Shown: positions 1-11,639 of the stretch, piece by piece
Position numbering within the stretch: position 1 is the stretch's first letter
Layout: each line of letters begins with the position of its first letter
Source: [Phialemoniopsis] sp. UDSM-2020
Lineage: Eukaryota; Ascomycota; Sordariomycetes; Thyridiales; Thyridiaceae
DNA: 64,000 bases
Reading direction: 5' to 3'
NCBI GenBank assembly: GCA_018873225.1
Contig: JAEILZ010000001.1
Coordinates: forward strand, 7,936,001 to 8,000,000
Made by a program: the position numbers and the translations under genes
The notes under the pieces: model-generated
What the model saw: only the letters and a program-made list of their open reading frames with translations
What the model was told of the DNA's origin: nothing
The model's database searches: none

Positions 1-559
1 GAGGTATCAGACCTCTCGTTCACTGGTGCGTATCCCCTAGATAGCCGGAGCAGTCTTCAATCTTCACAGTTGCCTTCTTCAGCAGGTGAATCCTTGTGAC
101 AATCCCTGTGCTGGGCATCTGAAGATTTGTTCTGGCTATCTGGGGAAAGAGAAGTGGCCTCAATGGCTTAAGTGCTGTCATTGTTCGCCATTTGGGACAT
201 ACCTGGCTCCACTGACTTAGAGCTAAGCATCTTGAGATGAAGGAGGATATTTATAAAAATGGCTCTTTGAACTACTGTCATTGGCTTGATCATTCTCATT
301 GAAGCTGGTTGCAATGACCATTAACAGCTATATTAGTATCAGGCCTCTAGAGAACCAAGAAAGTCGGATAGAAAGGCCTTTCTCGGCATGGATGAAATGA
401 TGTTTAAATGCAGGCTCTTTCCACCAGTAAATCCTACCAGTTCTCATCAATCTCTCAAGTCCAGACCCCCAGCTGTGTTCGTGTACTGTATGGCAGTCAG
501 TGGCCTCAGCCTCATCGAAAGTTCCTGATCTTACCAACACATCGTCAAGAATCATCCCA
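1..559. other. Left-edge region without a supported gene
   Basis: No open frame here shows domain-like composition. The right end is the presumed promoter and 5' leader of the gene starting at 560. I see no repeat or RNA gene. Confidence 0.5.
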
Positions 560-2143
560 ATGGCGCCTTACTACCGACAACGACCTCGCCAAACCACCAC
601 GGGAGAGAAGAAACATCAGGACCCAACACGGCAACGGCTCCTGCTCTCTGTAAGCTATCAGTTGAATCTTCACTCACACACCATAAAAAAATACTAAGTA
701 GAATAGTGTGATCTCTGCAAGACACCCAAGCCATCCTATCGTCCGTGCCGCTCGAATTGTACTTTCAAGCAGACGGATAACATCCACCTTATTATGGATG
801 CATTCGTCAAGAATGTCATGTTCAAGGAAGGTGAAGTTATCATCTATGATGTTGAGGGAATGCAACATACCCTCAAGATGCATATTGAAGCAGAGGCTTA
901 TGCCGACTACTGGCTCTTCACCCAGTGGCGCAAGAGGGCCCTGAACTTCCCTGCCAAGACCGTACTGGATCAGCTCTTGAAGCAGCACAACTTTCGACTG
1001 CTTGACAACAGGCATCTCCTCCGAGGCGATGGTCAAGACTTTGCCAAGCCCAACCTGAAGACTTTCGTAGGCTTTTGGGCCAAGGATGTCGATGGAAACG
1101 ACCACTGGATTCCACACCAGCGGAATTTCAACGAGCCTTTCACCGAAAAGAAATTCAGGAAGCTGATGCATCAGAAATTTCCGATGTTCTCCGATGTCGG
1201 ACCGGGCCCGGGTCTGCTCGAGAGGATCCGGACCGTGATTGCATGGGACGCCGACCTGCACTGGGATCTTGACCGCGCCAACTACGATCCCCACCCCAAC
1301 CCATTCATCCCTCCTAGGGCAGTTCGAATCTACCTTGACAAGCTGCTTACTCCCAAGCGGCGGTCGTTACCATCACCTTCGTCTGACTTCGATATAGGCC
1401 TTGATGAGAGCGAGGTGCTTGCCAGGATCGTCCTGGCACAATTGCCGCCGAACGGGACCTATCAGAGCATCAATGATTGTCTCAATGCTGTCGTAACCGC
1501 TCACCAGCAAGTGTACACCGAGCGCGAGGAGGACCATGTTCGCATGGCGCTTCTTGAGATCAAGCCGACGCCATACTCCGAGGAACCATCCGAGCCTCCG
1601 AAAGAGCCGGACATCGCATTCATGTTCGAACCGCGGCTGCAGCCTTTTATAAACCGGCTGTTTTATGCAGGCCCCAATACCTATGGCTACTGGCGATCTG
1701 ACATCGAGCTGAAGGCTTTTCAGAACCACATCTTCCCCAGGATACAGAACATGCAGCCTCATGACCTCGACCAGGCTTTCGCAACCCACCATGGACTCTT
1801 CCCGCGGCGGAGCAAAGAGGCATTCTCTGTCATGGTCCTGAGCGAGAATGCCTTGGCCAGAAGAGTGATGATTGCGCGAGGTAGTTGTTGTAAATGGCAT
1901 GCTGGAGAGATCGCCGTTCTCAAAACCGTGCTTGAACAGCTGGTTCAGGAGTATGAACAGAATGAGATTCCGATCCCACCTGGATATATGATCTACCGAT
2001 ACTGGCAGCATGTTGTGTGCCTTCCAGATAGCCTCTTCAAGCGTCTTCATCTCGACTGGGTCAAGACTCATGGCAGCTTCAAGAGTGCCATCGCCGCCAG
2101 GGTGGTGCTTCGCACCCTGTGGGCCCGGATTCAACTGAAGTGA
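560..2143 (+). CDS. Cys-knuckle protein of unknown function, locus A (two exons)
   Basis: Read as exons 560-649 and 707-2143, with a 57-nt intron (GTAAGC donor, TACTAAG branch-like site, TAG acceptor). The joined frame gives 508 residues. The splice restores a Cys-rich N-terminus: residues 31-48 contain C-x2-C-x9-C-x3-C, a likely zinc knuckle, directly after a basic leader ending in RLLLS. Starting at the ATG at 794 would lose this knuckle. The rest is a soluble, charged, helical-looking protein without signal peptide or membrane segment. The knuckle and its leader resemble the N-terminus of the gene at 45316-46557 (RVLLQ then C-x2-C-x8-C-x3-H), and a short stretch after it (tyrosine, acidic, glycine, histidine, then a W-R pair) also seems shared. 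Both sit next to a zinc-finger/DEDDh exonuclease gene, so a joint role is inferred. The molecular function is unknown. Confidence 0.72.
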
Positions 2144-3088
2144 ACGTGGCATTGGAGAGAAGGGATTGCGGCAGAGAGAAGGTGTAACACTGCAGAGCGC
2201 AAGTGACCAGTCAAATTTCGGATTGTTATGAAGTACACATCACAGACAAGGAGTTGGAAGTAGAGGAGGAACCCCATTGGATCAAGGATAGACAGGAACC
2301 CGCAGTGTAAGCAAATATTATTAGAATCAGATGCAGAATATTTGGTGGCTTAAGTAATTTAGTTTGGGTTTCTTTGTTAGAACTGTTTGACGCCTCTGTA
2401 ATTCCGTAGGAAACGAGCATTCAGCTTGGTTGTCACTGGCTTGACACGTCATACATGAAACAGAGGCGACAGCCGGCTGCTGGGATCCCAAACTATTTGT
2501 TGAGGTGATTGGCTAAAAGGGCCAAGCTAAATCCACAGGGCTTGCCACTAGTACAACGGAGTTGTGAGAACTTACAAGTCCAGTGATATGACTTAACTCT
2601 TGGCTAAGAAAGAATGATTTCGAAGGCGAGAGAATAACTTCGGAATGTTTAACTCTAGGGAAAAAGAGCAAAATGAAATGTCGATCCAGCAAACACATGC
2701 GAGCTTGGCCCTTGGCAGGCAAGCCACCCAGACTAGGCGACATGGGTTAAGCTTACGCAATACGGCAAACAGTTGGCCGTATCCCGTACTTCTGTCAACA
2801 AACACGAGAGAGGACGGTGGGAAGGTGCACTAAGCAGCCTTGCTTCAGATTGTACGATTGTGAGGCTGACCGACACTTTAGTCCGTTCGCTTTCCTACAG
2901 CCGCTTAGCTTCATTGATAAATGTGCATTGGGTTAATATATAAGTTCTCTTAGTCCTGTCCTGTGCTCGTCATTACCTTGCTCGTACGACGGTAATCACA
3001 GAAGAGCGAAACCCTAGTAACATATTCTTCCTTCAAACTTTCCCGTTGTCCAGGCCTTGCCCACTCTTTCATCATCACAACAACAACA
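2144..3088. other. Intergenic region between the two locus A genes
   Basis: About 0.95 kb without a supported coding frame. It holds the 3' end of the upstream gene and, at its right end, the promoter and pyrimidine-rich leader of the zinc-finger/exonuclease gene. The short open frames on the minus strand around 2513-2805 have no recognisable features. Confidence 0.5.
2937..2943 (+). promoter_or_regulatory. Candidate TATA box of the locus A exonuclease gene
   Basis: TATATAA lies about 150 nt upstream of the ATG at 3089, whose context (CAACAACAATGG) is a good fungal start. Inferred from position and sequence only. Confidence 0.3.
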
Positions 3089-5598
3089 ATGGCGAACTTA
3101 GACCTGCCGGAGATGATCGAGGGAAAGGCCTACATCGGCAAACACTATGATACTATTGAGCCCATGGCTCGCAGTGGTCAGCTCACTACCAACGTGTACA
3201 CCTTCGAAGGCCTGAAGAGATGCAGCGTGTGCCTCTTGCATCTGACACCGGATCATACCCAGGGTCGCCCACATGGCCTGGAACAGGTCACTGGGGAACC
3301 TTGCCGTGGATGCAACATGATCTTCCCGCCGACAACGAAGGTCCCGACTTTGCAAGCGCATGCGCAACGCTGTGCAGGAATACCCCTTGCGCCTGATCCC
3401 CGCGATGGCACGATCCACTGCCCAAAGTGCAAGATGCCAGGCTTCAACTGGTATCGGATCGACAGACACTTGGAACATTGTGAGGGTGATAGAAAACAAT
3501 CGCTTCACATCACCAAGGCCGGAGACGTCAGCTACAAGAATCGTCTTCAGTGCTACAAATGCGGTTTTGACTTTCTTCATCGCCAAGTCAAGGCTCATTT
3601 CTGCGGTCTGACCCTGGAAGTCGCCTGGCTGGGTATCATGACCACGCTTCCCGACATCACTCATCCTTATATTTCCTGGTGTCGAGACACTGGTCTTGGT
3701 TACAACGGCCTCTGGATCGATCCTGAGAGTGGCCTAGGCAGTATCCCGACGGGGGCTGCTGAGGCGGCGTCCCAATTCCCTTTCTCCGCTTCGGAGAAGC
3801 CGCTCTTCTTGGACCATGACACCCTGACCTTGCTCGTGATGTCAATCAAAGAGCTTATGGTCACAATCAGAACACTCAAGGGTTTCCCACGGATAGTCGC
3901 TATCGTTGAGAAGCAAATGAGGCAGATGAACCTCACTGCTGCCCAAAAGAAAAGTGAGCTTGCATTGCATTCGATCTATAGATGGGAACTCAAGACTAAC
4001 CGGACAATAGGTGTGGCCACTGCTCGGAAGAACCTAAGTTATCTATATCCGCCCCAGAGGACACTGGAGTCGATGTCTGGACCGAGTAGTGCATCTCTCG
4101 CCTCAACGCGGTCAGATGACAAGCCGTCCATATTCCTGCAAAGCGTCTCCAGCAATCTTGGAGAAGACATCGACAATGACGATCCTGTGGGGCAAGATGG
4201 CGAAGACATATTCGATGTTGTATTTTGCAATTTTGATGCCAATGAGGAGAATGTTGACATCGACGACAATGTCCGAGACATCATTGAAGACATGTCTTTG
4301 AGTGCCTGTCCACCGGTTAGTTCCTACCCACGCGAGACGGAGCTCAAGAAGAATACTAACTACTGAGACAAGGAGATTCGTGGAATCTTGGCTTCGGCTG
4401 CCAACAAGGTAAGGGATCTCGTCCTGGCTGCAATATTGAGGCTCACAATCCTTAGACCACGGCCGAAAAGCATCAGATAGTCGACAAGCTCGTCAAAGAT
4501 ACACGTCTCGCATACAACAAGAGACTCTTGGCCCTCTTCGGTGTGACATTTGAGAATTTCACCGAAAGTGCATGCCCGGGCATCACTTGGCGCCACGGCA
4601 CAATGGCTTGTCCGTGGGACTCAAAGATCACGTTCTCCACTGCCCGCTTCAGAATTGAACATGATTGGGTCAAGAAAACATCTGCTATATTTCATTCCAT
4701 TTATTTCCCTTGCTTCAAGTGCAGCTACGCCTCTGGTATGCTAGATGCGTGGTATTGCAAAGGAAAGTACGATGCAGAGGGTCAGCGCCTCTGCAAGCAA
4801 TGGTATTGCCGTGAGCCTCTCGCAGACTCCGTGCGGTGCGCTGAACATGGTGAACGATACCATCAGAAGCGATTGGTCCGCGATGCGGACAACGTGAGGA
4901 AGTCCAACAGATATCGCGACACTATGTGGTCTGTCATCCGCAGCGCCGATGTCCTACCGATGCTCGAGACACTCGACAAGCAAGTACCGACAAGAGGTGT
5001 ATGGTACCATGTATGGCAGAGCCTATCAAATCGAGACTATGCTGGTCCCAAGGTCTTCTTCATCGATTTCGAGGCCGTCCGCAACAACGACAAACGGATG
5101 GTTCCAATCGAATTCTGCCTCATGGACCACCGTGGCATCGCTCTGATTGATACAACTATCGACTACGGCAGGGAAATGCACGAGTTCTGTGACGCAGTCG
5201 CCCAGAACTACCATAACTACATCTGGGGAATCTATGGAGCCAACAACCCGAAGGCCAAAACCAACGGTCTACGCGCGGCCGAGCTTGTCGAGAAACTTCA
5301 GGAAGCAGGCTTGGATCAAGATTCAATCGTCATTGAATGGTCATGCGGCCGCTGGGACCAGCACTGCCTTGAAACCCTAGTCCCATCCTGTATGAAGATA
5401 GAGACTTACAACGGTATGGATGTCTGGCGGGCGATGGGCTACCGAGGCCCTCTGGCCCTCCTGTTATTCCACAAGTTCTTGTTTCCCACCGAACCCCTCG
5501 CGCCGCACCACCGGGCTCTGCCTGATACTCGGAAGCTTTGGAGGGTCATGTCCAAGTGGGCTCAGCTCATGACCGCTAGTAGTCCGGAAGACAGCTGA
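3089..5598 (+). CDS. C2HC zinc-finger protein with C-terminal DEDDh exonuclease-like domain, locus A (three exons)
   Basis: Exons 3089-4315, 4373-4408 and 4456-5598 join in phase 0 to 801 residues. Intron 1 (57 nt) has GTTAGT and a TACTAAC branch point; intron 2 is 47 nt. The N-terminal third holds Cys/His clusters of the type C-x2-C-x(9-15)-H-x(3-4)-C (CRGC..H..C, CPKC..H..C, CYKC..H..C). An acidic linker follows, then a second Cys-rich block (WRHG, later C-x2-C and paired C/H), then a ribonuclease-H-like exonuclease fold. Its DEDDh residues can be placed: Asp625 and Glu627 (FIDFE), Asp722 (GRWDQH), His773 and Asp778 (HHRALPD). The catalytic set looks intact, so 3'-5' exonuclease activity on RNA or DNA is plausible but unproven. 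The full-length paralogue is at 43326-45170, and the neighbour at 560-2143 also has its counterpart there. No signal peptide; nuclear or cytosolic location is inferred. Confidence 0.78.
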
Positions 5599-7499
5599 TG
5601 ATGATGTCTTGCGAAGGAAAACGTTTCTGGGCATGTTGTAACGTATCGGAGGTAGACAATTGACTTTTGCTTCTTCAATGTGGCACATCGTGGCGGCCAC
5701 CCGTTTGAGATGAGATCTGTCTAAAGTTCCATTATCGCCCAGCCAAGGAAAATCGGCGCGCCCCGATTGGATATGTCAGGTGTCAATTCTTAGCCGTTTC
5801 TTATGCCAGGGCATTGTCAGCCATGTCATCTGGCTGGCAGCTAGTAAGCCGACTAGGTGTAGCACAGGTTCCTGGCCAAGTGAGATAGTTGATAGAGGCC
5901 CATAGAAACACGGGGTACCGGATTCTGGGGATGTAACCTTGAAAAGCCCTTTACTCCAGCATGTGGATACGACCGTCATTGAGCTAAGTAGGAAAACATG
6001 CAGTCCTGGTCCCGTCTGGGAACAGGTAGTGATCTATTTCGTACCCTGGTACATTCTCCGTCTGCCAACTTCCAGACACGCCCGTTGCTAAGCTGGTTGG
6101 CCAGACCAACTCAGCTACGGTGTGTCGTCTTCCTTGGTCCAGCTCGTCTGCCTGCAGATCTGGCTGGCCAGGCCAACTCTCCAGGCAGAATGAGCTTTCA
6201 GCAAGCCACACATTCCAAGCTATGTATGATGAGTTTATGCTCCCCTCCCCGCATTCCCCATAGTGTTCCAATGAGACCCCCATCTCATTTCCATCCATCA
6301 TGGTCGACCATGCTGTTTCGACCAAAGGCCTGCTGGCCCGGCTCGGACGCCATACAGATAGTAAAGCTCTCCCAAAGACTGGCCCGTAATGATGCCATCC
6401 ACAGGCCTATATCTCCCCAAGTGTGCAGTTGATAGAAGTCATAGAGGTCATAGAGACATTGGCCGCCCACGGCATGCCTCTGATCGCTCTGCTTATTGAT
6501 GAATCGACTGCACCTTCTTCCTGGCACACCGCCCCAGATGAGGTGAGGTGTGATTGATGATGACGTTGCCATAATACAGCCTGCTGTTCGCATCCCGTGC
6601 ACGTAAGCACAAAGTTCTGCTGCTGTCAGGGCACTATTGAAGCTTGAGGAGGCTGAGCGGGGCGTCAGAAAAGGGCTTTGGGGCAACTATTAGTACATGG
6701 TCTTCAATGAGAGATGTAAAGCACACATACCAGTGGAATGACAGTCTATGACCTGCGATATACAGGTTGAACAAGTCGTGCCTGTCACGGGTGTGGCAAG
6801 ATGAAGGAAGTAGAGCAAGGATGGATGCAAGGCCAAGGGCGTCCCCTTGGTCATCCAGTAGCAACATGACTCCTCTCATAGATCCCCACGGAGTGCTTGC
6901 CAATATAGTTGTGAATGTCGAAGCTTCTAATAGGGACGATGCTGTAGCCGATACGAACCAGGCTGGTGTAGATGTTGTCCTAACTTTGCACGCACACTTG
7001 TTATGTAAGAGAGTGATGATCGTTGCCGCCAGCTGGCCAGGCTGTGGAAAAAATCAACAGCTGCTCTGTGAACGGGGTGTTGATCACTAATAAGTCTGTC
7101 GTTAAAAGACCTTTAACTGATAAAGATCTTAAGATTATAGTGTTATTATAATCCTCTCATACCAGTAGGGGCACTCAATAAGCTGACGTCAGAGGAAAAT
7201 CAAGAGCAAGTAGCAAGAGCAGAGATGGTGGTCTGATATCTATTTATCCTGTAGGAACTGTTCTTCATAGTCGGTATAATAATGTCCACTAAACTAAAAA
7301 CAAGAGTACTAAATCTCAGTGGAGCACCAGCCCAGCAGAGGTCACCTGGGCACTTTCTCTCTCCCGTGCTCAGGTACTTTAGTCAGTCTCTACTTCAGCC
7401 CTGCAAGCTACATATACCTTCCACACTGTACACCAACTGTCCAGTCCACCAACAACCTTCCTCCCAAACTCTCTCTCTCTCTCTCTCTCTCTCCAGCTT
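5599..7499. other. Gene-poor region, 1.9 kb
   Basis: No supported gene. Around 6080-6190 variants of a TGGCCAGRCCAACTC motif recur in a CT-rich stretch. The remaining short frames show neither splice logic nor family motifs. Near 7470-7495 there is a CT dinucleotide run just beyond the 3' end of the next gene. Confidence 0.45.
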
Positions 7500-7672
7500 T
7501 CACACTCTCCACGCCTCCGCATCCGCCAACGCTCCGCTCTGACAACGGCGGCGCACCTCGTCCAGCGCGCTGGCGCTCGCCTCGTCCTCGAGCTGCCGGA
7601 GCGACCGCTGCAGGCGCCGGATGCGGTAGAAGCGCATAAAGGCGCGCTGCTCGGGCGTCAGGGCCGGCGCCG

Positions 7673-7705
<33 letters not shown>

Positions 7706-8438
7706 CGTCTTCTTGTTGTTGTTCGTTGTGCTGGGGTGGTGGTGGTGGTGGTGCTGGGGGCTTCTCTTCTTCTTCTGTGTCGTACTCGTTGTCGCTGTAG
7801 GCGTAGGAGCCCGGAACGATAGGGGATGTTGCTGCTGCGGGGATGACGACGGGTGCTGCTGCGGCTCGGGGCATCGGTGGCTGCTCGGGGACGGCAGGCA
7901 GAGGATGGGCGTGCTCGTACTTGTGATCGCGATCGTGATCGTGATCGTCCTCCCTCACAGAGGAGGCGGCGGCGGCGACGACGACCCTGGGCCAGACCTC
8001 GAGGTCCGGAGGCGCCGAGGTGCTGCCGTAGCCCGGGCTGCGCAGGAGGGCGAGGTCGGCCAAGTCGGCCGTGATTCCGCCGCTCGCAGTAACACGATCC
8101 TCCTCGTCGTCATTGTTGTCACCGTCACCGTCATCCCACCATCTGTCCTGGGCCTGCCAGCGCCGGACCGAGGCGAGAAAGGCCGTCATGGACGCCGGCG
8201 TCTTGTGCCAGTTGGCCTCCCAGTCGACGCCCGAGACGCCCGACGCCGGGTCCCATGCGTCCTGCAGCGGGTTGACGGCGCGCGCGTAGCGGTAGTAGGC
8301 CGAGCCCGTGCCGACGAGGGCGCGGTGGTTGTGGTCGACGGCGACCTTGTAGCGCTCGGGCTCGGCGTCGAGGAGCAGCGCGTACTTTTGGATCTGGAGG
8401 CAGCGGATCAGTTTCGTCTCGGTGCCGGTTTGGTTCAT
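7500..8438 (-). CDS. Hypothetical low-complexity protein (pair 1, left)
   Basis: A single frame of 312 residues from the ATG at 8438. Upstream in-frame codons are a hydrophobic, pyrimidine-derived run with poly-Lys, so they are treated as leader. Residues 1-110 look globular (many W, Y and R; an aromatic-rich patch around YYRYAR and WEANWH). The middle is disordered with acidic, Pro and Gln runs (poly-P, poly-Q from CAG units). The C-terminus is a basic amphipathic helix (FMRFYRIRRLQRSL). No signal peptide or membrane segment. It is divergent to the gene at 9062, 623 nt between starts. No family recognised. Repeats that keep the frame and the higher GC than the flanks support real coding. Confidence 0.55.
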
Positions 8439-9061
8439 TGTCTTGAGTGGGTTTTGGACGTCTTCTTTTGCTTCTTTCTTCTTCGGCTTTGGAATTTTTT
8501 TTTTTTTTTTTGTTTCGGGAAGAGAGCAAGTAGGTAGGTATGTGTATGTATATGAATGCGCAAAATAAAACAAATCAAGAGGGAAAAAAGAGGCTGGAAA
8601 GCAAAAGAGATAAAGATGGAGATGGAGAGAGATGGGCAGGATAGAGAAAGGGAAATTCAATTGATGTGACGTGAATGGGCACAGGCTGAAAACAGTACAA
8701 ACAAAGAAAAGAGAGAACACCACTCATTCATTCATTATTGCACCGTTTCTGGTTGGCTGGCCCAGCTCGTTCAAGTAGACAATTTCTCTTTTGCCTTCTA
8801 AGTTTCTTTCCTCTCTGCGCCTCAGCTGGTCTGGTCTTCCCTTTGTCCCTTGGTGTTTTTCCTTCGTCTCCCTCAAAACGAATACAATCTCTTTGAATTT
8901 TTGTTTCAATTGATTTTTTTTTTCGCTATTCACAAAAGCGACCAGATCCCAATCAATGGCCACACCCCCCGACCGATGGTGGTCAGACCCAGGGCGATCA
9001 AAACGACTCGATTGAATGACCGCCGCCGCCGCCGACCAACAACAACAAACACCAGACCCAA
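8439..9061. promoter_or_regulatory. Shared divergent promoter region, pair 1
   Basis: 623 nt between two head-to-head starts, pyrimidine-rich towards the right gene and with an A/T homopolymer near 8497. An ATG at 9017 opens another frame (MTAAAADQQQQ start) that runs 52 codons into the next gene and may be an alternative first exon. The bidirectional role is inferred from gene orientation. Confidence 0.35.
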
Positions 9062-9612
9062 ATGCCTCCTCCTCCTCCTCCTCCTCCTCCAGCAGATGCC
9101 CCTCCTCGACCGCCGATCCACGAGCCGCCGACTACCCTTCTCCTCCCACCTCCACCTCCACGCCGCTCGCCGAGACTGAACAATCATAACCGCCGTGGGA
9201 ATACATGTACCACCACCACCACCCGCGGGCGGGCGTCGGCCGAGACCTGCCCGCTCCCACGCGGCAGTGGCGGCGGCCGGCACGTCTCTACGCTGCGGCG
9301 GCGGCGGGGGCGGGATATGATGCTCTGGCCGCCGCATGATCACGACGACAACGGCCGCGAGGAGCACCTGCTGCAGCTGCGGCGGCCTCCTCCTGCTCCT
9401 GCTCCTGCTCCTCCGGCCAGGCGTCGCTTGTCGCTTCCACGGCCTGTCATCTCGTTGTCCATGTCCACGTCATCGTTGTTGTTATCGTCGTCGTTGTGTA
9501 ATGGAGAGGAGGAGGAGGAGAACAATATAGTGGAAGATATGTGTCTGACAGGAGGGAAGGATAGAAGCAGTGTGGGTAGCTCTGGCATTTCGGACAATGG
9601 CATCGAGAACGA

Positions 9613-9670
<58 letters not shown>

Positions 9671-11071
9671 TCGTTGTGCTGTTCTGTCAGCTCCAGCTCC
9701 AGCTCCAGCTCCAGCTCGTCCAGCTCCAGTCCCGTCAACATGGACATATCCGCCGCCGCCGCCACCACCACAATCCTCGACAGACCACTCGCCTTCCTAT
9801 CCCACCTCGCCATAATCCTCATCGCCATCCTCCTCGCCATCCAACTCTCCCGCCCGACAACGATGACAACGATGACAACGACAACATCCCACCCTGGGAC
9901 AAACTACACGTCCCGCCCCGTAACCCACCTCCACAGAGCAGCAGCCCACTTGATCGCCGACATGTCGACCTACGCCCAGCCCCTCCTCCTCGAGACAGAC
10001 CCGCACGAGCCCCTCCGCCGCGCCGCCCAAGCCATCGAGCATATCCTCCCCTACTGCTGCCTCCTCGACGAAGAGCAAGACGACGAGACACGCTACGCCG
10101 CCTGGTCCGCCCGCTGCGCCGACGCCGAGGCCTTCTACCACGACCACGCCGTCGCCAAGTTCTCCGACGACCCGCACCAGTCCCCGCACGACCCCTTCTT
10201 CGCCTGCCTGGTGCAGGAGCAGCAGCAGCAGCAGCAGCAACAGACCAGCTCGTCGTCGTCGGCACGCCTGCTCGCCGCGCAGTCCGACCTCGCGCTCGCG
10301 GCCGCCGGCGCCGCGCTGCACCGCCTCGCGGCGCAGACGGGCCTGCACGCGCCGCGCGAGGCGGGCCGCGCGCTGCACGACCTGTGGCGCCTCCTCCTGC
10401 TGCTCGATAGCTCCGACGATACGACGACGGTCGCCGGGCACCTGGACGCCATACGCGGCGCGCTCGACGCGTTTGGCAAGCGGGCGCACCGCGAGGCCGG
10501 GCGGCGGGCCGTCGGGTTGCTCGTCGCGTCGCTGGACGTGGCGCTGGCCACGACGGGGAGGATCGTCGCGCTACGGCAGCGGCACGGTGGTGATGAGCAC
10601 CAGCGGCAGAAGAAGAAGAAGAAGGAGAAAGGGTGGTGGTGGTGGTGGCAGGAGGAAGTGGAAGTGGAAGTGGAGGAGGAAGACGGCGCGTGGCACGACG
10701 TGCTCTCGGCGCGCGCGTCGCTCTTGCTGCTGCGCGACGTAGCCGCCGACGTGCGGGCGGCGGAGCGCGACGGCCTGCGCGTGCGGGAGCGGCTCTTGGG
10801 CTGGGCGCTCGAGGGCGTCGGGGTCGGGGGCGCCGGGTATGCGGCGGCCGTCGTCGGCGGTGGCAGTGACGATGTGTCGTGGTGGTACTACCGGGATGAT
10901 GATGATGATGATGATGGTACTGAGGAAGAAGAAGAAGAAGAGGTGGTGGTGGTGGTCAAGTGGACGAGGTCGTCTCTGCGGGAGCGCAGGGAGGCGGCGG
11001 CTGAGGTGTGGGAGCTCGGGGTGCGCATGGACAGGGCGGCGGCAGCGGCGGCGGAGAGGGCTTGCGGGTAG
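9062..11071 (+). CDS. Hypothetical single-pass membrane protein with low-complexity tail (pair 1, right)
   Basis: An open frame of 669 residues from the ATG at 9062. Residues 1-240 are low complexity: poly-Pro start, Arg/His-rich stretches, a run of about 20 Asp from GAC repeats and a Ser run. One hydrophobic segment follows at about residues 242-262 (FLSHLAIILIAILLAIQL). The rest is an Ala/Arg/Leu-rich, probably helical domain interrupted by Gln, Lys and acidic runs. This suggests a type II topology with the repeat tail in the cytosol. The same plan is seen at 16214-18355. The true start is uncertain: an ATG at 9017 in another frame, or internal Met codons, are possible. Function unknown. 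Confidence 0.5.
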
Positions 11072-11639
11072 ATAGTAGGGCCGGGGTCATTTGTCTGATC
11101 ATTCATTGTTAACGAGAGATGTAATTTACTCAGGAACCATCGCCGCCGCCGCCGCACAGGACAAAGCGAGCGCTGTCTCATCGCATCAACATCCCATGCC
11201 AACAGAAGTGTGACGCGCACCGCCGCTGCCGCCGCTGCCCACCATGAGCTAGCTTCCATCACCCATTCCCAGATCAATCTAGATATCTTATCTAGTCTAC
11301 AGCTCCGTCGTGCTAGGAACGCATTTTGCGGGAAATGAAGTGAGTGATTTTCCAGTAATCCATTGAAGCAAAATCGTCGGGTGGTTCGCATCGCATCGCA
11401 TCTCGTCGCGTCGCTCTGAGCCCTGACCCGCTGTACCTAGTGCGGGCGGGTGGGCAGGGCATTGAGTGTAATAAATTCCCCTGTTGGCGCCCTGTCGCCC
11501 GGCTTACTCGTGTGGGTTATTGACCAAAAAAGTGCCATCCGTGCCTTGCCATGCCATCTACCCTAAAGTACCCCATCCCATTCCATGTCATCCATCCTCC
11601 ACTAATAATCCCTTCCCCCACTCATTTCCGTACTCTATT
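11072..11639. other. Convergent intergenic region
   Basis: About 570 nt between two convergent genes. It contains repeated GCATC/GTCGC motifs at 11388-11415 but no supported gene. Confidence 0.45.

Noticed and set aside
794..2143. Start of the locus A Cys-knuckle gene at the ATG at 794
   Set aside because: The upstream exon and the in-frame Cys motif from 707 match the locus B gene, so the spliced start at 560 is preferred.
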